Source: Platanthera guangdongensis (lineage: Eukaryota; Streptophyta; Magnoliopsida; Asparagales; Orchidaceae). From it: a stretch of DNA of 64,000 bases. Below the pieces are notes generated by a model. That model had not been told where the DNA came from and searched no databases. It worked only from the letters and a program-made list of their open reading frames with translations. Shown here piece by piece: positions 9,407-23,000 of this stretch; position 1 is the first letter of the stretch, and every line of letters starts with the position of its first letter. A program made the position numbers and the translations under genes. The DNA lies in contig CM077149.1 in assembly GCA_039583875.1 (NCBI GenBank), positions 154,196,416 through 154,260,415 of the forward strand, given 5' to 3'.

Positions 9407-9571
9407 TAATTAATTAGCAATTAATTAATTAGTAATTAATTAATTAGCAATTAATTAATTAGTAATTAATTAATTAGCAATTAATTAATTAGTAATTAAT
9501 TAATTAGCAATTAATTAATTAGTAATTAATTAATTAGCAATTAATTAATTAGCAATTAATTAATTAGTAAT
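9407..9571. repeat. 11-copy 15-bp satellite TAATTAATTAGYAAT
   Basis: Exactly 11 head-to-tail 15-bp units (165 bp) with a single variable base. The order is C T C T C T C T C C T, that is a 30-bp C/T higher-order unit with one break. It lies between GC-rich flanks (cacccgcccc and cagccgcctgc) at the right border of the viral insert. The near-perfect copies indicate recent slippage or unequal exchange. Confidence 0.9.
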
Positions 9572-10499
9572 TCAGCCGCCTGCTTTCGCTCCGCCTGATT
9601 CACGCTCCCCTTTTGTCCCATATTGTAGGTTGAAGTGAATTATTTGGGTTTAAAAGGCATTTGCGGGATGCTTATTTGAATTCCTTTTCAGCGGCCGGGC
9701 CCAGTGCTACCATTGCTAGATCGGGCGGGTCTTATACGTAGTTGGGCCTGACCAAGCCTTCTATTTGAGGCTCTACTTATGAGTGCATCATTTGGCTCAA
9801 ATTTTTACAAAATCTGAAGGGTAAAATAGTAATTTTCTGTTGAATGTAGGTTTAGGACACTATATTAACCTAGGTTTAGGAGACCTACGAAAAAGTGGAG
9901 AGAGAGGGTGTGTTTGATCATACAGGTGCTGAATAATGCATTCAGATCGGACGGTTGCAATCACTCCAATGAATTTAAAATGCATGCATTTCATATTTCC
10001 TTTATAGTGGTTTACATTAGGTTTGCCATATATAAAAAAAACCTCTATTAAAATATCAATATTTTTTTAATATTAAATAAAAATATTTGAATATGGGTTA
10101 AAAATTATTTTTACAAATAAATTGGCTCAAATTTTTACAAAATCTGAAGGGTAAAATAGTAAATTTTTGTTGAATGTAGGTTTAGGTCACTATATTAACC
10201 TAGGTTTAGGAGACCTACGAAAAAAGTGGAGAGAGAGGGTGTGTTTGATCATACGGCTACTCAATAATGCATTCAGATCGGACGATTGCAATCACTCCAA
10301 TGAATTTAAAATTCATGCATTTTATATTTCCTTTATAGTGGTTTAGATTAGGTTTGCCATATATAAAAAAAACCTCTATTAAAATATTGATATTTTCATG
10401 CATTTTATATTCAATATTTTTCGCCCACTTTTTAATTTTTTAACCAATATGCTCATTTTTATTTTGTCACTGAATTTAATTTTATATTTTACTCTTGCA
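9572..10499. repeat. Non-coding region with a 340-bp direct duplication
   Basis: No gene is seen. A block beginning ttggctcaaatttttacaa at 9792 recurs at 10132 (period 340). Both copies run through gtaggtttaggwcactatattaacc and gtgtgtttgatcatac to aaaacctctattaaaatat, with a few percent difference. The stretch just before 10500 (T-rich, ending tactcttgcag) reads like the 3' end of an intron leading into the first exon of the left inverted-repeat arm. Confidence 0.7.
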
Positions 10500-13400
10500 G
10501 GCACGGACTTTAAGATGCCACCAGTTGGCCTTTGCATATCTCACTCGAGCACAATTTACTCAATAGACTAAACATGACTGAAAGGTAGTAATTCTACTTT
10601 AGTTTTTTGGAGACCATCTCCAATTTGAAGCTTTGATGATTCATGTTTAAGTTTATTTTTTAATATTGTTGTTTACTGTTACTTTTATTAACATTGTAAT
10701 CTTTCAATTGATTCAGTGTGATATACAATGCACGATTGATTTGCTCTCAGATTTTAACTTTGAGGCCCATCATACCTTACATGCTCAACTTAAATCGAGT
10801 GTGAAAAGTACAATAGCCATATTGTTCTACACTCTTGTTCTGTTGTCTTTGAAGGTTTGAAAGTTTAAGGAAAGTTAAACTTCTGCAGTTTATGTTAACA
10901 CTTAAATTTTTTTCTCAACGACTCCTTTTTTTTCTTCTAATTATTTTTTTTAATATTTCAGGGCTTCTTAAAATCTCACTTTGACATGTATGCTCTGATC
11001 AACATCTTGTGTAAGTTTGAAAATTTTTCATTCGATAAATACTTGTGCATGTTAATGAGTGGCAGTAGACTGGGTCATTCTTTTTGCACTTCTCCCATTG
11101 ATCCAAATTTGTCTTCAAAAATCACAGCTTCTTGATAACAAACTCAACCCTATTACTTTCTGGACATATTGTTTGAAGAATTCTTCTTACCCTCTATTGA
11201 TGATGTTTGTCCAATTTTTTTTTTCTTTCGGTTTCTATTTTGGATGAAGGAAATGTTCAACAAATTGAGTATCTTTATAGCTGTAAACTGACTATAGAGA
11301 ACATTAAGATGGTAGTGTCTTCTATTCTCTTAGATGTAAGTTCCCTAAATTATCTTTTATCTTATTTATTGTCATTTTAGGTTTCAAAATGTGAAATGCT
11401 TTATTTTATGGACAAACTAGTATGATGGCCGAAAGGCTTTTTGCAGGCGGAAATACTGAGGTAAGTTTGACAAATCAAATTGAATATTTCGGAAACTAGT
11501 AATTTCACTATAAACATATGTTGAATTTTTTATTTTTTTTATTGCCATTCCAATTATCATGATGGTTTTATGTATTTTAGACCAACTTTTTTATCTCTAA
11601 CATAACTAATTTGTTTCCTTTTTATGCAAAGGGTCTCTAAATCTACGACATACATTATTACAGAAATGCATATTAGCAAGGATCATAGAGTCTGTGAACT
11701 CTTCAATAGAAACTAAAGGTGAAAATGGCCATCTTCATGTCAAACTTCTTAGATCCGCCATTACCGAGGTTTGGCGAGACAACACTTACCTGTACAGATG
11801 CATTTTTAACCCTTGGAACATCCTCTGTTGTTATCTTGAAAGTATTTTGCAGGTTTGTTACTTTTGTATTTATGATGTCATTCAAAACTTATTTAAGGGC
11901 TTCATGTCATTATTTAGGTTGTGATTTTCTATGAAGCAACATGAGATGAGGGTCATTCAAAAAAGTATTTCCTTGAAGGGAAACATTGTTTCAATTTAGT
12001 GTTTACCAAACTTTCAGATTGCTTTCAGTTGTGCGCTAGGTAATTGAACAATTGCCTACTTTATTTGTTTGTTTAAAATCTAAAGAGAACTTGATTGTTT
12101 TGACCATGTAATTTTTTTCAGGTCAATTATACCGTAAAAAGCTGTTATGAGAGTTAGCAAAAAAGAGTTAAACATTACTAGGATGCTTTTACAGGATAAT
12201 GACATCATGATTTCTTGTAAGCACTGCAAGTTAATTTTTGAAGTTACAATTGATATGAAAATTAAAGATTTATCTTTGAAATGATCGAATTGAGCATCCA
12301 TTGTCCAGTCTCATGCTCTTGATATGTATAGACCAGCTGTGAGAAAATTGAGTAATGATATGGTGGACAGTTCTGACATCGCTTCTTGGAAACAAGAGAA
12401 TATTAGTGAATCTTTTAGCAAACTTCACATGAAAAACAACAAAAATATGGTAATAAAAATAATCCATGGAAGAATGATGGAAAACCACTTGCCAGTAACA
12501 TTTGTTCATTTTTAAATAACAGTTCTCAGAATGTTAAGAAACCAATTTCAGCAAGAGAAACTGGACTGCCACTCGATATAGAATGTGAAGAATTGCATAT
12601 ACAATCAAAAATCAAGAAGAAGCTTTGAAATGAATCAAAACACCTTTTAAAGGTAGTCAGTCATAATGTTGAATTGAAATCCAGAAGTTCAAGAAATCAG
12701 ACTTCCCATAACAAACATGCTGATATCTCCACATAAAATGGAAATTATTGCAGTGCCCCTAATTTTGTTCCTGATGTTGATTTATATCGTCTCAAAAAAT
12801 CACAAATTCAAGAGAATTGTAATAGTTCATTTGATTCAAGATGTTCTATTGAAGACATATGTCCTAGCATAGAATGTTTAAGATGCCTTTACATCAAGTT
12901 GTTAAATAAGGGAATCATGCAAAATCTCATATACTTTAAATGACAATGTCAGCGAAGACGCCTTTTATTAAGAGCTTTACTGAAAATTGGTATTGATTTT
13001 TTTATTTGAAATGTTTTGTGCAAGTTAGACTGTTTATTCTCGTGTTTACTCTTTTTTATTCTGTTTTATCAAAATCTTTGTAAGCATCTGGTGTGAAACT
13101 CAAACCGCATGAGGTATAGAGTGTATTTTGGAAGTGTATTTCTATGCTGTTTGATGGAAAGCCGTGCTTTGATACAAATTCCCATGGCTATGATTTAAGT
13201 TTGTTCGTATTAATGGGGGACAACAATATATGTGATTTTTTTTTGTTGAACGAGGTGCTTTACTGTACACTATGAGTTGGTTCTTTTTGAAGGTTATTCA
13301 TCCAGTAGACAAGAGGCAATTAAGCAAGCTGCTTTATGTTCTGTTTGCAACATATCATGTTCTTGTTTCTATATTATTTATGAATCTTATATTTTAACTT

Positions 13401-16278
13401 CTTTTTTAGTACTAAATGTTGTTCACTCTCCAATGTGCAGATGCAAGACATCATTTCATGGTTATTAAGGGCTTTCATACTCTGCCCATACATCCCAGTA
13501 CTTTTTCAAAAGGTTAGTTGAATCGCAAAACTGTATGAGGGAATGTGAAACTATATGGATATCAATTTAATTTTAGATATCTTTTTTCTCCGCCAATTCC
13601 TATGTCTCTTCCTGCATTGTATAATTCTGGTTTTCTTTCTGTTGATTTTTCTCAGAGTAACAATTAATTATTTTTTCTTGCACAAATTTCTCGGCACATT
13701 GCTACGTTAATCTTGTTATTAACTAAAGATAATTTCATTCATCTACTTTTTTGCTTACAACAATCACTTTCTATAAGCCATTAGACTGTATTTTTTCATC
13801 AAGCGGCTATTGGCTCTGTTGTGAACCATCAATATCATTCTTTTGTGAAAGAAAAGACATTAATTTTCAAGGATTATAAGGTGTGTATTTGTCATAACAC
13901 TCAATTTTCCAATGAGAATCTTTCATAAGAAATCCAACTTACTAATCGTCATTTAATGAAGTGTTAGCTTACCTTGGAGGTCAAGTTATTCTCATTTGTA
14001 GAAAAAGTTGATTGACAAATGCTATATAATTTCGTAAATTTTTTATGCTTCTAATTCATTATATTACATTGCATTATGTTGGATACAAATGTAGTTTGTT
14101 TAGATTGTGAATCAATAGACGATTTATAAGAACAAATGTGTGCTTCTTTATAATATGTAAAGAGTATATTTCAACTTTCTATGACATGTATGTTTCTATT
14201 CTCTCCTGATCTCTCTGTTTGTGTATTTGAAATTTGAGAAAGAAGTTATCTCAAACGTTTGAACTCTCACTCTCTTTATCTCTCCCCCTCCCCTCTAAGA
14301 AGATAGTCCTTTCTAAAATAACTTTTGTTATAGAAGTATTTTATAATAAATTCACTTAGATCATCACATCTCTATGCAAAATTGATAAGCAGTGTGCAGT
14401 GAATTCTCAGTTAGCATATGATATGTCGTGAGCCTTATAGTATAATTCATTATTTTTTATCGCATGCACCATCCTATATATTTTGATTTGCCTTGATAAG
14501 CTCATTTGTTTCATAGTTCTTATAAAATTTTAAATACTTATGTTCATCATGATTTGTCTTTATTTTGGTTTGTTTGCCTTCAATTTAACTTTTTATCAGG
14601 CCTTGAGACTTAGAATGTCATTTCATCAAGTGCATAATGATTTATAACAGTTGCCTTCATAGATTTAATGTCATGAATATCTTTATTCCATATTATAATA
14701 AGAAATGACCTATGAAAAAAATTCATTCAAATACACAATTGATAACATACTTGAAAGGTAAGTTAGGTTATTTTTATTTAGTTTAGTGGAAGATTTACAC
14801 TTCCACATTATTTCATGGGAGACGTTTGTCTTATGTCTAAAAATGACATGCTTTCATCCTCTGATGCACTGACACTCCAAAATGGGATGCATGTCACTGT
14901 CAGACACTTGGACACTTGTGGACTTGTCTCTGACACCCGGTCAACACAGTTAGACTTATTTTATGCATATATTCTTTTAAAAAATCTATTCAAATTTCAT
15001 TTGTGGTGAGCATTGGCTGTCTTGATAAATGCTGTAGTTTTTACCTCTTGGTCCTGGTTAATCAAGAAAACACATTTTCTCATTTTGTCGCCCCTTATTC
15101 TCAGTTGAATTTAAGTTTCTTAATCAAGCACTCCTTTTTATTTGTAGGACCTAAAAAATGAGATTTTATTGGAAAGTGATGCCAAAGTGAATATGATCTC
15201 AAGGTTTGATGTACATAAATTGCATCACTTAGGTCCCAAATTATTAAGTTATTATTGAAACTTTACCAATGTAATGTTTCTTCCTTTGTTCTAGATATGT
15301 AAAGGAAATCTTGAAAAGCTTGGTGAGTTTGTCAATGAATTTTACAATTAACTCCCTGGAGTTTTAGTTATTTGTATAAGATTCCTCAGCGGTGAATATA
15401 CAAAGCTTCTTGGGAAGTATTGCTTCTCCCTTTTTGTTTCCCAACATGGTTGCTTATCACACAGTTTGATGCAAGCAGCCAACCAATTATTATTTTCTTA
15501 CCTGCAGATTCAATTTCAAATTTAATTTCAGAAGGTATTTCATTTCCTTAGCACTGGAATTTAAAAATTATAAATGTTATATTCCCGTGCAAAACTAAAC
15601 TAATAATTCCTTGTATAACTTTATCAGATATTCAGCCTAATACGTTACAGGAATTTATACATGAAAAATAAAGTCTCAGTACCTAAACGGAAGTGCCCAT
15701 GGAATAGTTCCAAAAATGATAACGTGGTTTCCTCATATGATCTTATTTTGGAAGAAAATTTTGCATCTCCATATATCAATAGGCTTTGCAAAGCTGAAGC
15801 CAGTCTAAACTATGATGTGTGACCTTTTAAAAAGAATCTTGATAATCAACTAAATGCTTTATTGAAGTATGCTCGACTTTCTAAACTAACTGATTTATCG
15901 GTTTATGTTTGTGTTTAAGTTGCAACTTATCACACACTTTGTGTTTATTATTTTTTTGGTTTTGATGCGGAACAATGAAAGATAAATGGATTGGACTATG
16001 TGGGTGCTTGCTCTTAGGCAAGGGATTAATTGCTGAATCTTTCAAAATACTTGTTGTCAGATTGTCTAGTTGTCTGAATTCCAATTGTGATTTTGAAGAA
16101 AATGATAATCTTATTAAAGCTATTCTTAGTGGTTCCCAATCAGTACATGCTGCAGAAGCTTGTATTTTTGATTCACTATTATACATGGAACTCTTTGGTA
16201 GAGGAGGATTTTGCAAGGAGCAAATGTTAAGTGCCTTTGTTGACCATTCCAAGGAAATTAAGTCCATGCTTGCATCAA
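10500..16278 (+). repeat. Left arm of the large inverted repeat
   Basis: About 5.8 kb that is the reverse complement of 17018-23741, with local insertions and deletions. In one compared stretch (12324-12645 against 20646-20967) about 15 of 320 positions differ, so identity is near 95 percent. The arm starts exactly at a splice-acceptor-like tttactcttgcag and stops inside the last recognisable exon. Unlike the right arm it has one copy of the segment duplicated at 22167-23796. Confidence 0.93.
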
Positions 16279-16285
16279 GATAATA
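10500..16285 (+). pseudogene. Decayed multi-exon gene copy, plus strand (left arm)
   Basis: Short coding blocks separated by AT-rich intron-like sequence, bounded by AG and GT, occur in the same order in both arms. Examples: LLSDFNFEAHHTLHAQLKSS (about 10740), MYALINILCKFENFS (about 10988), LHVKLLRSAITEVWRDN (about 11730), MVDSSDIASWKQEN (about 12360), KPCFDTNSHGYDLSLFV (about 13160) and LSSCLNSNCDFEENDNLI (about 16060), ending in FVDHSKEIKSMLAS (about 16240). Stops and frameshifts interrupt several exons. The protein is helical and without a motif I recognise. It is a host-gene-derived sequence rather than a transposon protein, by its intron structure and lack of element domains. Confidence 0.6.
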
Positions 16286-17017
16286 ATTAGCTCAGTAAAA
16301 CAAGAAAATATATCATATAATTTTAAGCTAATGTATTCTAAGAGAAGATTGCCTCCCATGAAACCATTCTTCTAGTTTTACTTGCATGCTATAGTGGTCG
16401 ACAGTTGGATTAAGTAGGTAATATGCATGAAAAGGATCAATGTATGGAAAATTTGCTTCGAATGCGTTCTCTTTTTACTATCATAATTACCCCGATCAAG
16501 TTTTTGTTGGATGTTGCATAATGATGGCATGCGATAAACCTCCTGATTTTTCAAGATAGGCAAGTTCTCCCATGAGAGCATCCACAGGCATGAAGTTAAA
16601 CTATCAAAAGTAGCTTAAATCAACGGAGAGCATATGACGCACTAGATCAAGTATGACATGACTAACTATTAACTTCAGAACCACAAGTTCATTCACAACA
16701 AATATGCTAAGCTGTGAGCAGATGAATACATAAAAAGGTGAATTTTCTCAACTAATTATGAGAGTGATTAGTTGAATAGGAAAATAACCAAGTCAATATT
16801 ATTCATCCACCATGGGGGGAATATATATGAGATGCAAATATACATAAGATAACCCGCAATGTGGGACTAAACCCACTCACACATGAATACCAATATAATA
16901 ACTATAAACTAGTCAATAACATGCACATCAGTATCTAAGACTAGAATCACTGGTTGCCTATCAACTGATATGTCTTCAGCTACTGCTTCTAAAACTAAAC
17001 TGTCAACAGATGCAAAC
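16279..17017. other. Spacer between the inverted-repeat arms
   Basis: About 740 bp that is not mirrored. Its right end (16909-17017) holds, on the minus strand, the last codons and TAG stop of the right-arm gene copy. Those codons are missing from the left arm. The remainder is AT-rich with no coding signal. As a loop it would separate two arms able to pair over several kilobases. Confidence 0.7.
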
Positions 17018-20000
17018 ATGGACTTAATTTTCTTGGAATGGTCAACAAAGGCACTTAACCTTTGCTCTTTGCAAGCATCCTCCTCTTCCAAAGAGTCCCA
17101 TGTATAATAGTGAATCAAAAATACAAGCTTCTGTAGCATGTACAGATTGGGAACCACTAAGAATAGCTTTGATAAGATTATCATTTTCTTCAAAATCACA
17201 ATTGGAATTCAGACAACTAGACAATCTGACAACAAGTATTTTGAAAGATTCAGTAATTAATCTATTGCATAAGAGCAAGCACCCCCACAATCCAATCCAT
17301 TTATCTTCCATTGTTCCGCATCAAAACCAAAAAAATAATAAACACAAAGTGTGTGATAAGTTATAACTTAAACACAAACATAAACCGATAAATCAGGTTA
17401 GTTTAGAAAGTCGAGCATACTTCAATAAAACATTTATTTGATTATCAAGATTCTTTCTAAAAGGCCACACATCATAGTTTAGACTGGACTTCAGCTTTGC
17501 AAAGCCTATTGATATATGGAGATGCAAAATTTTCTTCCAAAATAAGATCATATGAGGAAGCCACGTTATCAATTTTGGATCTACTCCATGGACACTTTCG
17601 TTTAGGTACTGAGACTTTATTTTCTTGTATAAATTCCTGTAACGTATTAGGCTGAATATCTGATAAAGTTATACAAGGAATTATTAGCTTAGTTTTCGCA
17701 AGGGAATATAACATCTATAATTTTTAAATTCCAGTGCTAAGGAAATGAAATACCTTCTGAAATTAAATTTGAAATTGAATCTGAAGGCAAGAAAATAATA
17801 ATTGGTTGGCTGCTTGCATCAAACTGTGTGATAAGCAACCATGTTGGGAAACAAAAAGGGAGAAGCAATACTTCCCAAGAAGCTTCGTATATTCACCACT
17901 GAGCAATCTTATACAAATAACTAAAACTCCAGGGAGTTAGTTGTAAAATTCCTTGACAAACTCACCAAACTTTTCAAGATTTCCTGTACATATCTAGAAC
18001 AAAGGAAGAAATATTACATTGGCAAAGTTTCAATAAGAACCTAATAATTTGGGACCTAAGTGATGCAATTTATGTACATCAAATCTTGAGATCATATTCA
18101 CTTTGACATCACTTTCCAATAAAATCTCACTTTTTAGGTCCTACAAATAAAAAAGAAGTGCTTGATTAAGAAATTTAAATTCAACTGAGAATGAGGGACG
18201 ACAAAATGAGAAAATGTGTTTTCTTAATTAACCATGACAAAGAGGTAAAACTACATCATTTATCAAGACAGTCAATGCTCACCACAGATGAAATTTGAAT
18301 AGAATTTTTAAAAGAATATATGCATAAAATAAGTCTAACTGTGTTGACCGAGTGTCAGAGACATATCCACATGTGTCTAAGTGTCTGACACCGACACGCA
18401 TCCCATTTTGGAGTGTCAGTGCATCAAAGGATGAAAGCATGCCATTTTTTAGACATAAGACAAACGTCTCACATGAAACAATGTGGAAGTGTAAATCTTC
18501 CACTAAACTAAATAAAAATAACTTAACTTATCTTTTAAGTATGTTATCAATTGTGTATCTTGAATGTATTTTTTTCATAGGTCATCTCTTAGTATAATAT
18601 GGAATAAAGATATTCATGACATATTAATTCTATGAAGGCAACTGTTATAATCATTATGCCCATGATGAAATGACATTCTAAGTCCCAAGGTCAGTTAAAA
18701 AGTTAAAGTGAAGGCAAACAAAACAAAATAAAGTCAAATCATGATGAACCTAAGTATTTAAAATATTATAAGGACTATGAAACAAACGAGCTTATCAAGG
18801 CAAATCAAAATATATAGGATGGTGCATGCGATAAAAAATAATGAATTATACTATAAGGCTCACGACATATCATATGCTAACTGAGAATTCACTGCACACT
18901 GCTTATCAATTTTGCATAGAGATGTGATGATCTAAGTGAATTTATTATAAAATACTTTTATAACAAAAGTTATTTTAGAAAGGACTATCTTATTAGAGGG
19001 GAGGGGGAGGGATAAAGAGAGTGAGAGTCCATACATTTGAGATAACTTCTTTCTCAAATTTCAAATACACAAACAGAGAGGTCAGGAGAGAATAGAAACA
19101 TACATGTCATAGAAAGTTGAAATATACTCTTTACATATTCTAAAGAAGCACACATTTGTTCTTATAAATCCTCTATTGATTCACAATCTAAACAAACTAG
19201 ATTTGTATCCAACATAATGCAATGTAATATAATGAATTAGAAGCATAAAAAATTTACGAAATTATATAGCATTTGTCAATCAACTTTTTCTACATATGAG
19301 AATAACTTGACCTCCAAGGTAAGCTAACACTTCATTAAATGACGATTAGTAAGTTGGATTTCTTATGGAAGATTCTCATTAGAAAATTGAGTGTTATGAT
19401 AAATACACACCTTATAATCCTTGAAAATTAATGTCTTTTCTTTCACAAAAGAATGATATTGATGGTTCACAACAGAGCCAATAGACGTTTGATGAAAAAA
19501 TACAGCCTAATGGCTTATAGAAAGTGATTGTTGTAAGCAAAAAGGTAGAAAAAAAATTATCTTTAGTTAATAACAAGATTAACGTAGCAATGAGCCGAGA
19601 AATCTGTGCTAGAAAAAATAATTAATTGTTACTCAGAGAAAAATCAATAGAAAGAAAACCAGAATTATACAATGCAGGAAGAGACATAGGAATTGGCGGA
19701 TAAAAAAGGTATCTAAAATTAAATTGATATCCATATAGTTTCACATCCCCTCATACAGTTTTGCGATTCAACTAACCTTTTGAAAAAGTACTGGAATGTA
19801 TGGGCAGAGTATGAAAGCCCTTAATAACCATAAAATGATGTCTTGCATCTGCACATTGGAGAGTGAAGAACATTTATTACTAAAAAAGAAGTTAAAATGT
19901 AAGATTCATAAATAATATAGAAACAAGAACATGATATGTTGCAAACAGAACATAAAGCAGCTTGGTTAATTGCCTCTTGTCCATTGGATGAATAACCTTC

Positions 20001-23000
20001 AAAAAGAACCAATTCATAGTGTACAGTAAAGCAACTCGTTCAACAAAAAAAATATCACATATATTGTTGTCCCCCATTAATACGAACAAACTTAAATCAT
20101 AGCCATCAGAATTTGTATCAAAGCACGGCTTTCCATCAAACAACATAGAAATACACTTCCAAAATACACTATATACCTCATGCGGTTTGAGTTTCACACC
20201 AGATGCTTCCAAAGATTTTGATAAAACAGAATAAAAAAGAGTAAATACGAGAATAAACAGTCTAACTTGCACAAAACATTTCAAATGAAAAAAATCAATA
20301 CCAATTTTCAGTAAAGCTCTTAATAAAAGGCGTCTTCGCTGACATTGTCATTTAAAGTATATGATATTTTGCATGGTTCCCTCATTTAACAACTTGATGT
20401 AAAGACATCTTAAACATTCTATATTAGGACATATGCCTTCAATAGAACATCTTGAATCAAATGAACTATTACAATTCTCTTGAATCTGAGATTTTTTGTG
20501 ACTATATAAATCAACATCAGGAACAAAATTAGGGGCACTGGTATAATTTCCATTTTCTGTGGAGATATCATCATGTTTGTTATGGGAAGTCTGATTTCTT
20601 GAATTTCTGGGTTTCAATTCAATGTTATGACTGACTACTTTTGAAAGATGCTTTGATTCATTTCGAAGCTTTTTCTTGATTTTTGTTTGCATATGCAATT
20701 CTCCACATTCTATATCGAGTGGCAGTCCAGTTTCTCTTGCTGAAACTGGTTTCTTAACATTCTGAGAACTGTTATTTAAAAATGAACAAATGTTACTGGC
20801 AAGTGGTTTTCCATCATTCTTTCATGGATTATTTTTATTACCATATTTTTGTTGTCTTTCATGTGAAATTTGCTAAAAGATTCACTAATATTCTCTTGTT
20901 TCCAAGAAGCGATGCCAGAACTGTCCACCATATCATTACTCAATGTTCTCACAGCTGGTCTATACATATCAAGAGCATGAGATTGAACAATGGATGCTCA
21001 ATTCGAGCATTTCAAAGATAAATCTTTAATTTCCATATCAATTGTAACTTCAAGAATTAACTTGCAGTGCTTACAAGAAATCATGATGTCATTATCCTGT
21101 AAAAACATCCCAGCAATGTTTTACTCTTTTTTTGCTAACTCCCATAACAGCTTTTTACGGTATAATTGACCTGAAAAAAATTGCATGGTCAAAACAATCA
21201 AGTTCTCTTTGGATTTTAAACAAACAAATAAAGTGGGCAATTGTTCAATTACCTAGCGCACAACTGAAAACAATATGAAAGTTTGGTAAAGAATAAATTG
21301 AAACCATGTTTCCCTTCAAGGAAATATTTTTTTGAATGAAACTCATCTCCTGTTGCTTCATAGAAAATCCCAACCTGAATAATGACATGAAGCATTTAAA
21401 TAAGTTTTGAATGACATCATAAATACACAAGTAACAAACCTGCAAAGTACTTTCAAGATAACAACAGAGGATGCTCCAAGGGCTAAAAATGCATCTGTCC
21501 AAGTAAGTGTTGTCTCGCCAAACCTCGGTAATGGCAGATCTAAGAAGTTTGACATGAAGATGGTCAGTTTCACCTTTAGTTTCTATTGAAGAGTTCACAG
21601 ACTCTATGGGATCCTTGCTAGATATGATGAATTTTTCTGTAATAACGTATGTCGTAGATTTAGAGACTTTTTAGCATAAAAAGGAGCTTATTAAACAAAT
21701 TAGTTATGTTAGAGATAAAAAAGTTGGTCAGTGTAATTTTTAAAATGCATAGAACCATCATGGTACAATTGGAATGACAAATCAATGTTAAAAAATCATT
21801 TAAAAGTTCAACATATGTTTAAAGTGGAATAGTGACAAATGGAAGATGAAATATAATCTGACTCAATTAAAACTATTATGTTTCCGAAATATTCCCAAAT
21901 TCGATTGTATAGTTAACTTACCTCAGGTACTCTTTCGCCTGCAAAAAGCCTTTCCGCCAAATCATACTAGATTTGTCCAGTAAATTTTACACTTTGCGGA
22001 AACCTAAAATGACAATAGATAAGTTTGTAGTTTACTAGGTGCAGTATTACATGTTATTCAGAAGGATAAAAGATAATTTAGGGAACTTACATCTAAGGAA
22101 ATAAAAGACACTACCATCTTAATGTTCTCTATAGTCAGTTTACAGCTATAAAGATACTCAATTTGTTGAACATTTCCTTCATCCAAAATAGAAAACGAAA
22201 GAAAAAAAAAGCTGGACAAACATCATCAATAGAGGTTAAGAAAAATTCTTCAAACAATTTGTCCAGAAAGTAATAGAGTTGAGTTTGTTATCAAGAAGCT
22301 GTAAATTTTTTGAAGATAAATTTGGATGAATGAGAGAAGTGCAAAAAGAATGACCCAGTCTTTTGCCACTCATTAACATACACAAGTATTTATCTAATGA
22401 AAAATTTTCAAATTTACACAAGATGTTGATCAGAGCATACATGTCAAAGTGAGATTTTAATAAGCCTTGGAGTATTAAAAAAAATAATTAGAAGAAAAAA
22501 AGAGTCGTTGAGAAAAAAGTTTTTAAGTGTTAACATAAACTGCAAAAGTTTAACTTTCCTTAAACTTTCAAACCTTCAAAGACAACTGATCAAGAGTGTA
22601 GAACAACATTGCTATTGTACTTTTCACACTCGATTTAAGTTGAGCACGTAAGGTATGATGAGGCTCAAAGTTAAGTTCTGAGAGCAAATCAATTGTATAT
22701 CACACTGAATTAACTGAAAGATTACAATGTTAATAAAAGTAACAGTAAACAACAATATTTAAAAATAAACTTAAACATGAATCATCAAAGTTTCAAACTG
22801 GAGATGGTCTCCAAAAAACTAAAGTAGAATTACTACCTTTCAGTCATGTTTAGTCTATTGAGTAAATTGTGCTCGAGTGAGGTATGCAAAGGCCAACTGC
22901 TGCCATCTTAAAGTACGTGCCTCATAAAAACATGGACCTGGAGATAGTGTCATGTGATCCAGGTTTGCAGATAAGGGTTTTGAACATTTCCTTCATCCAA

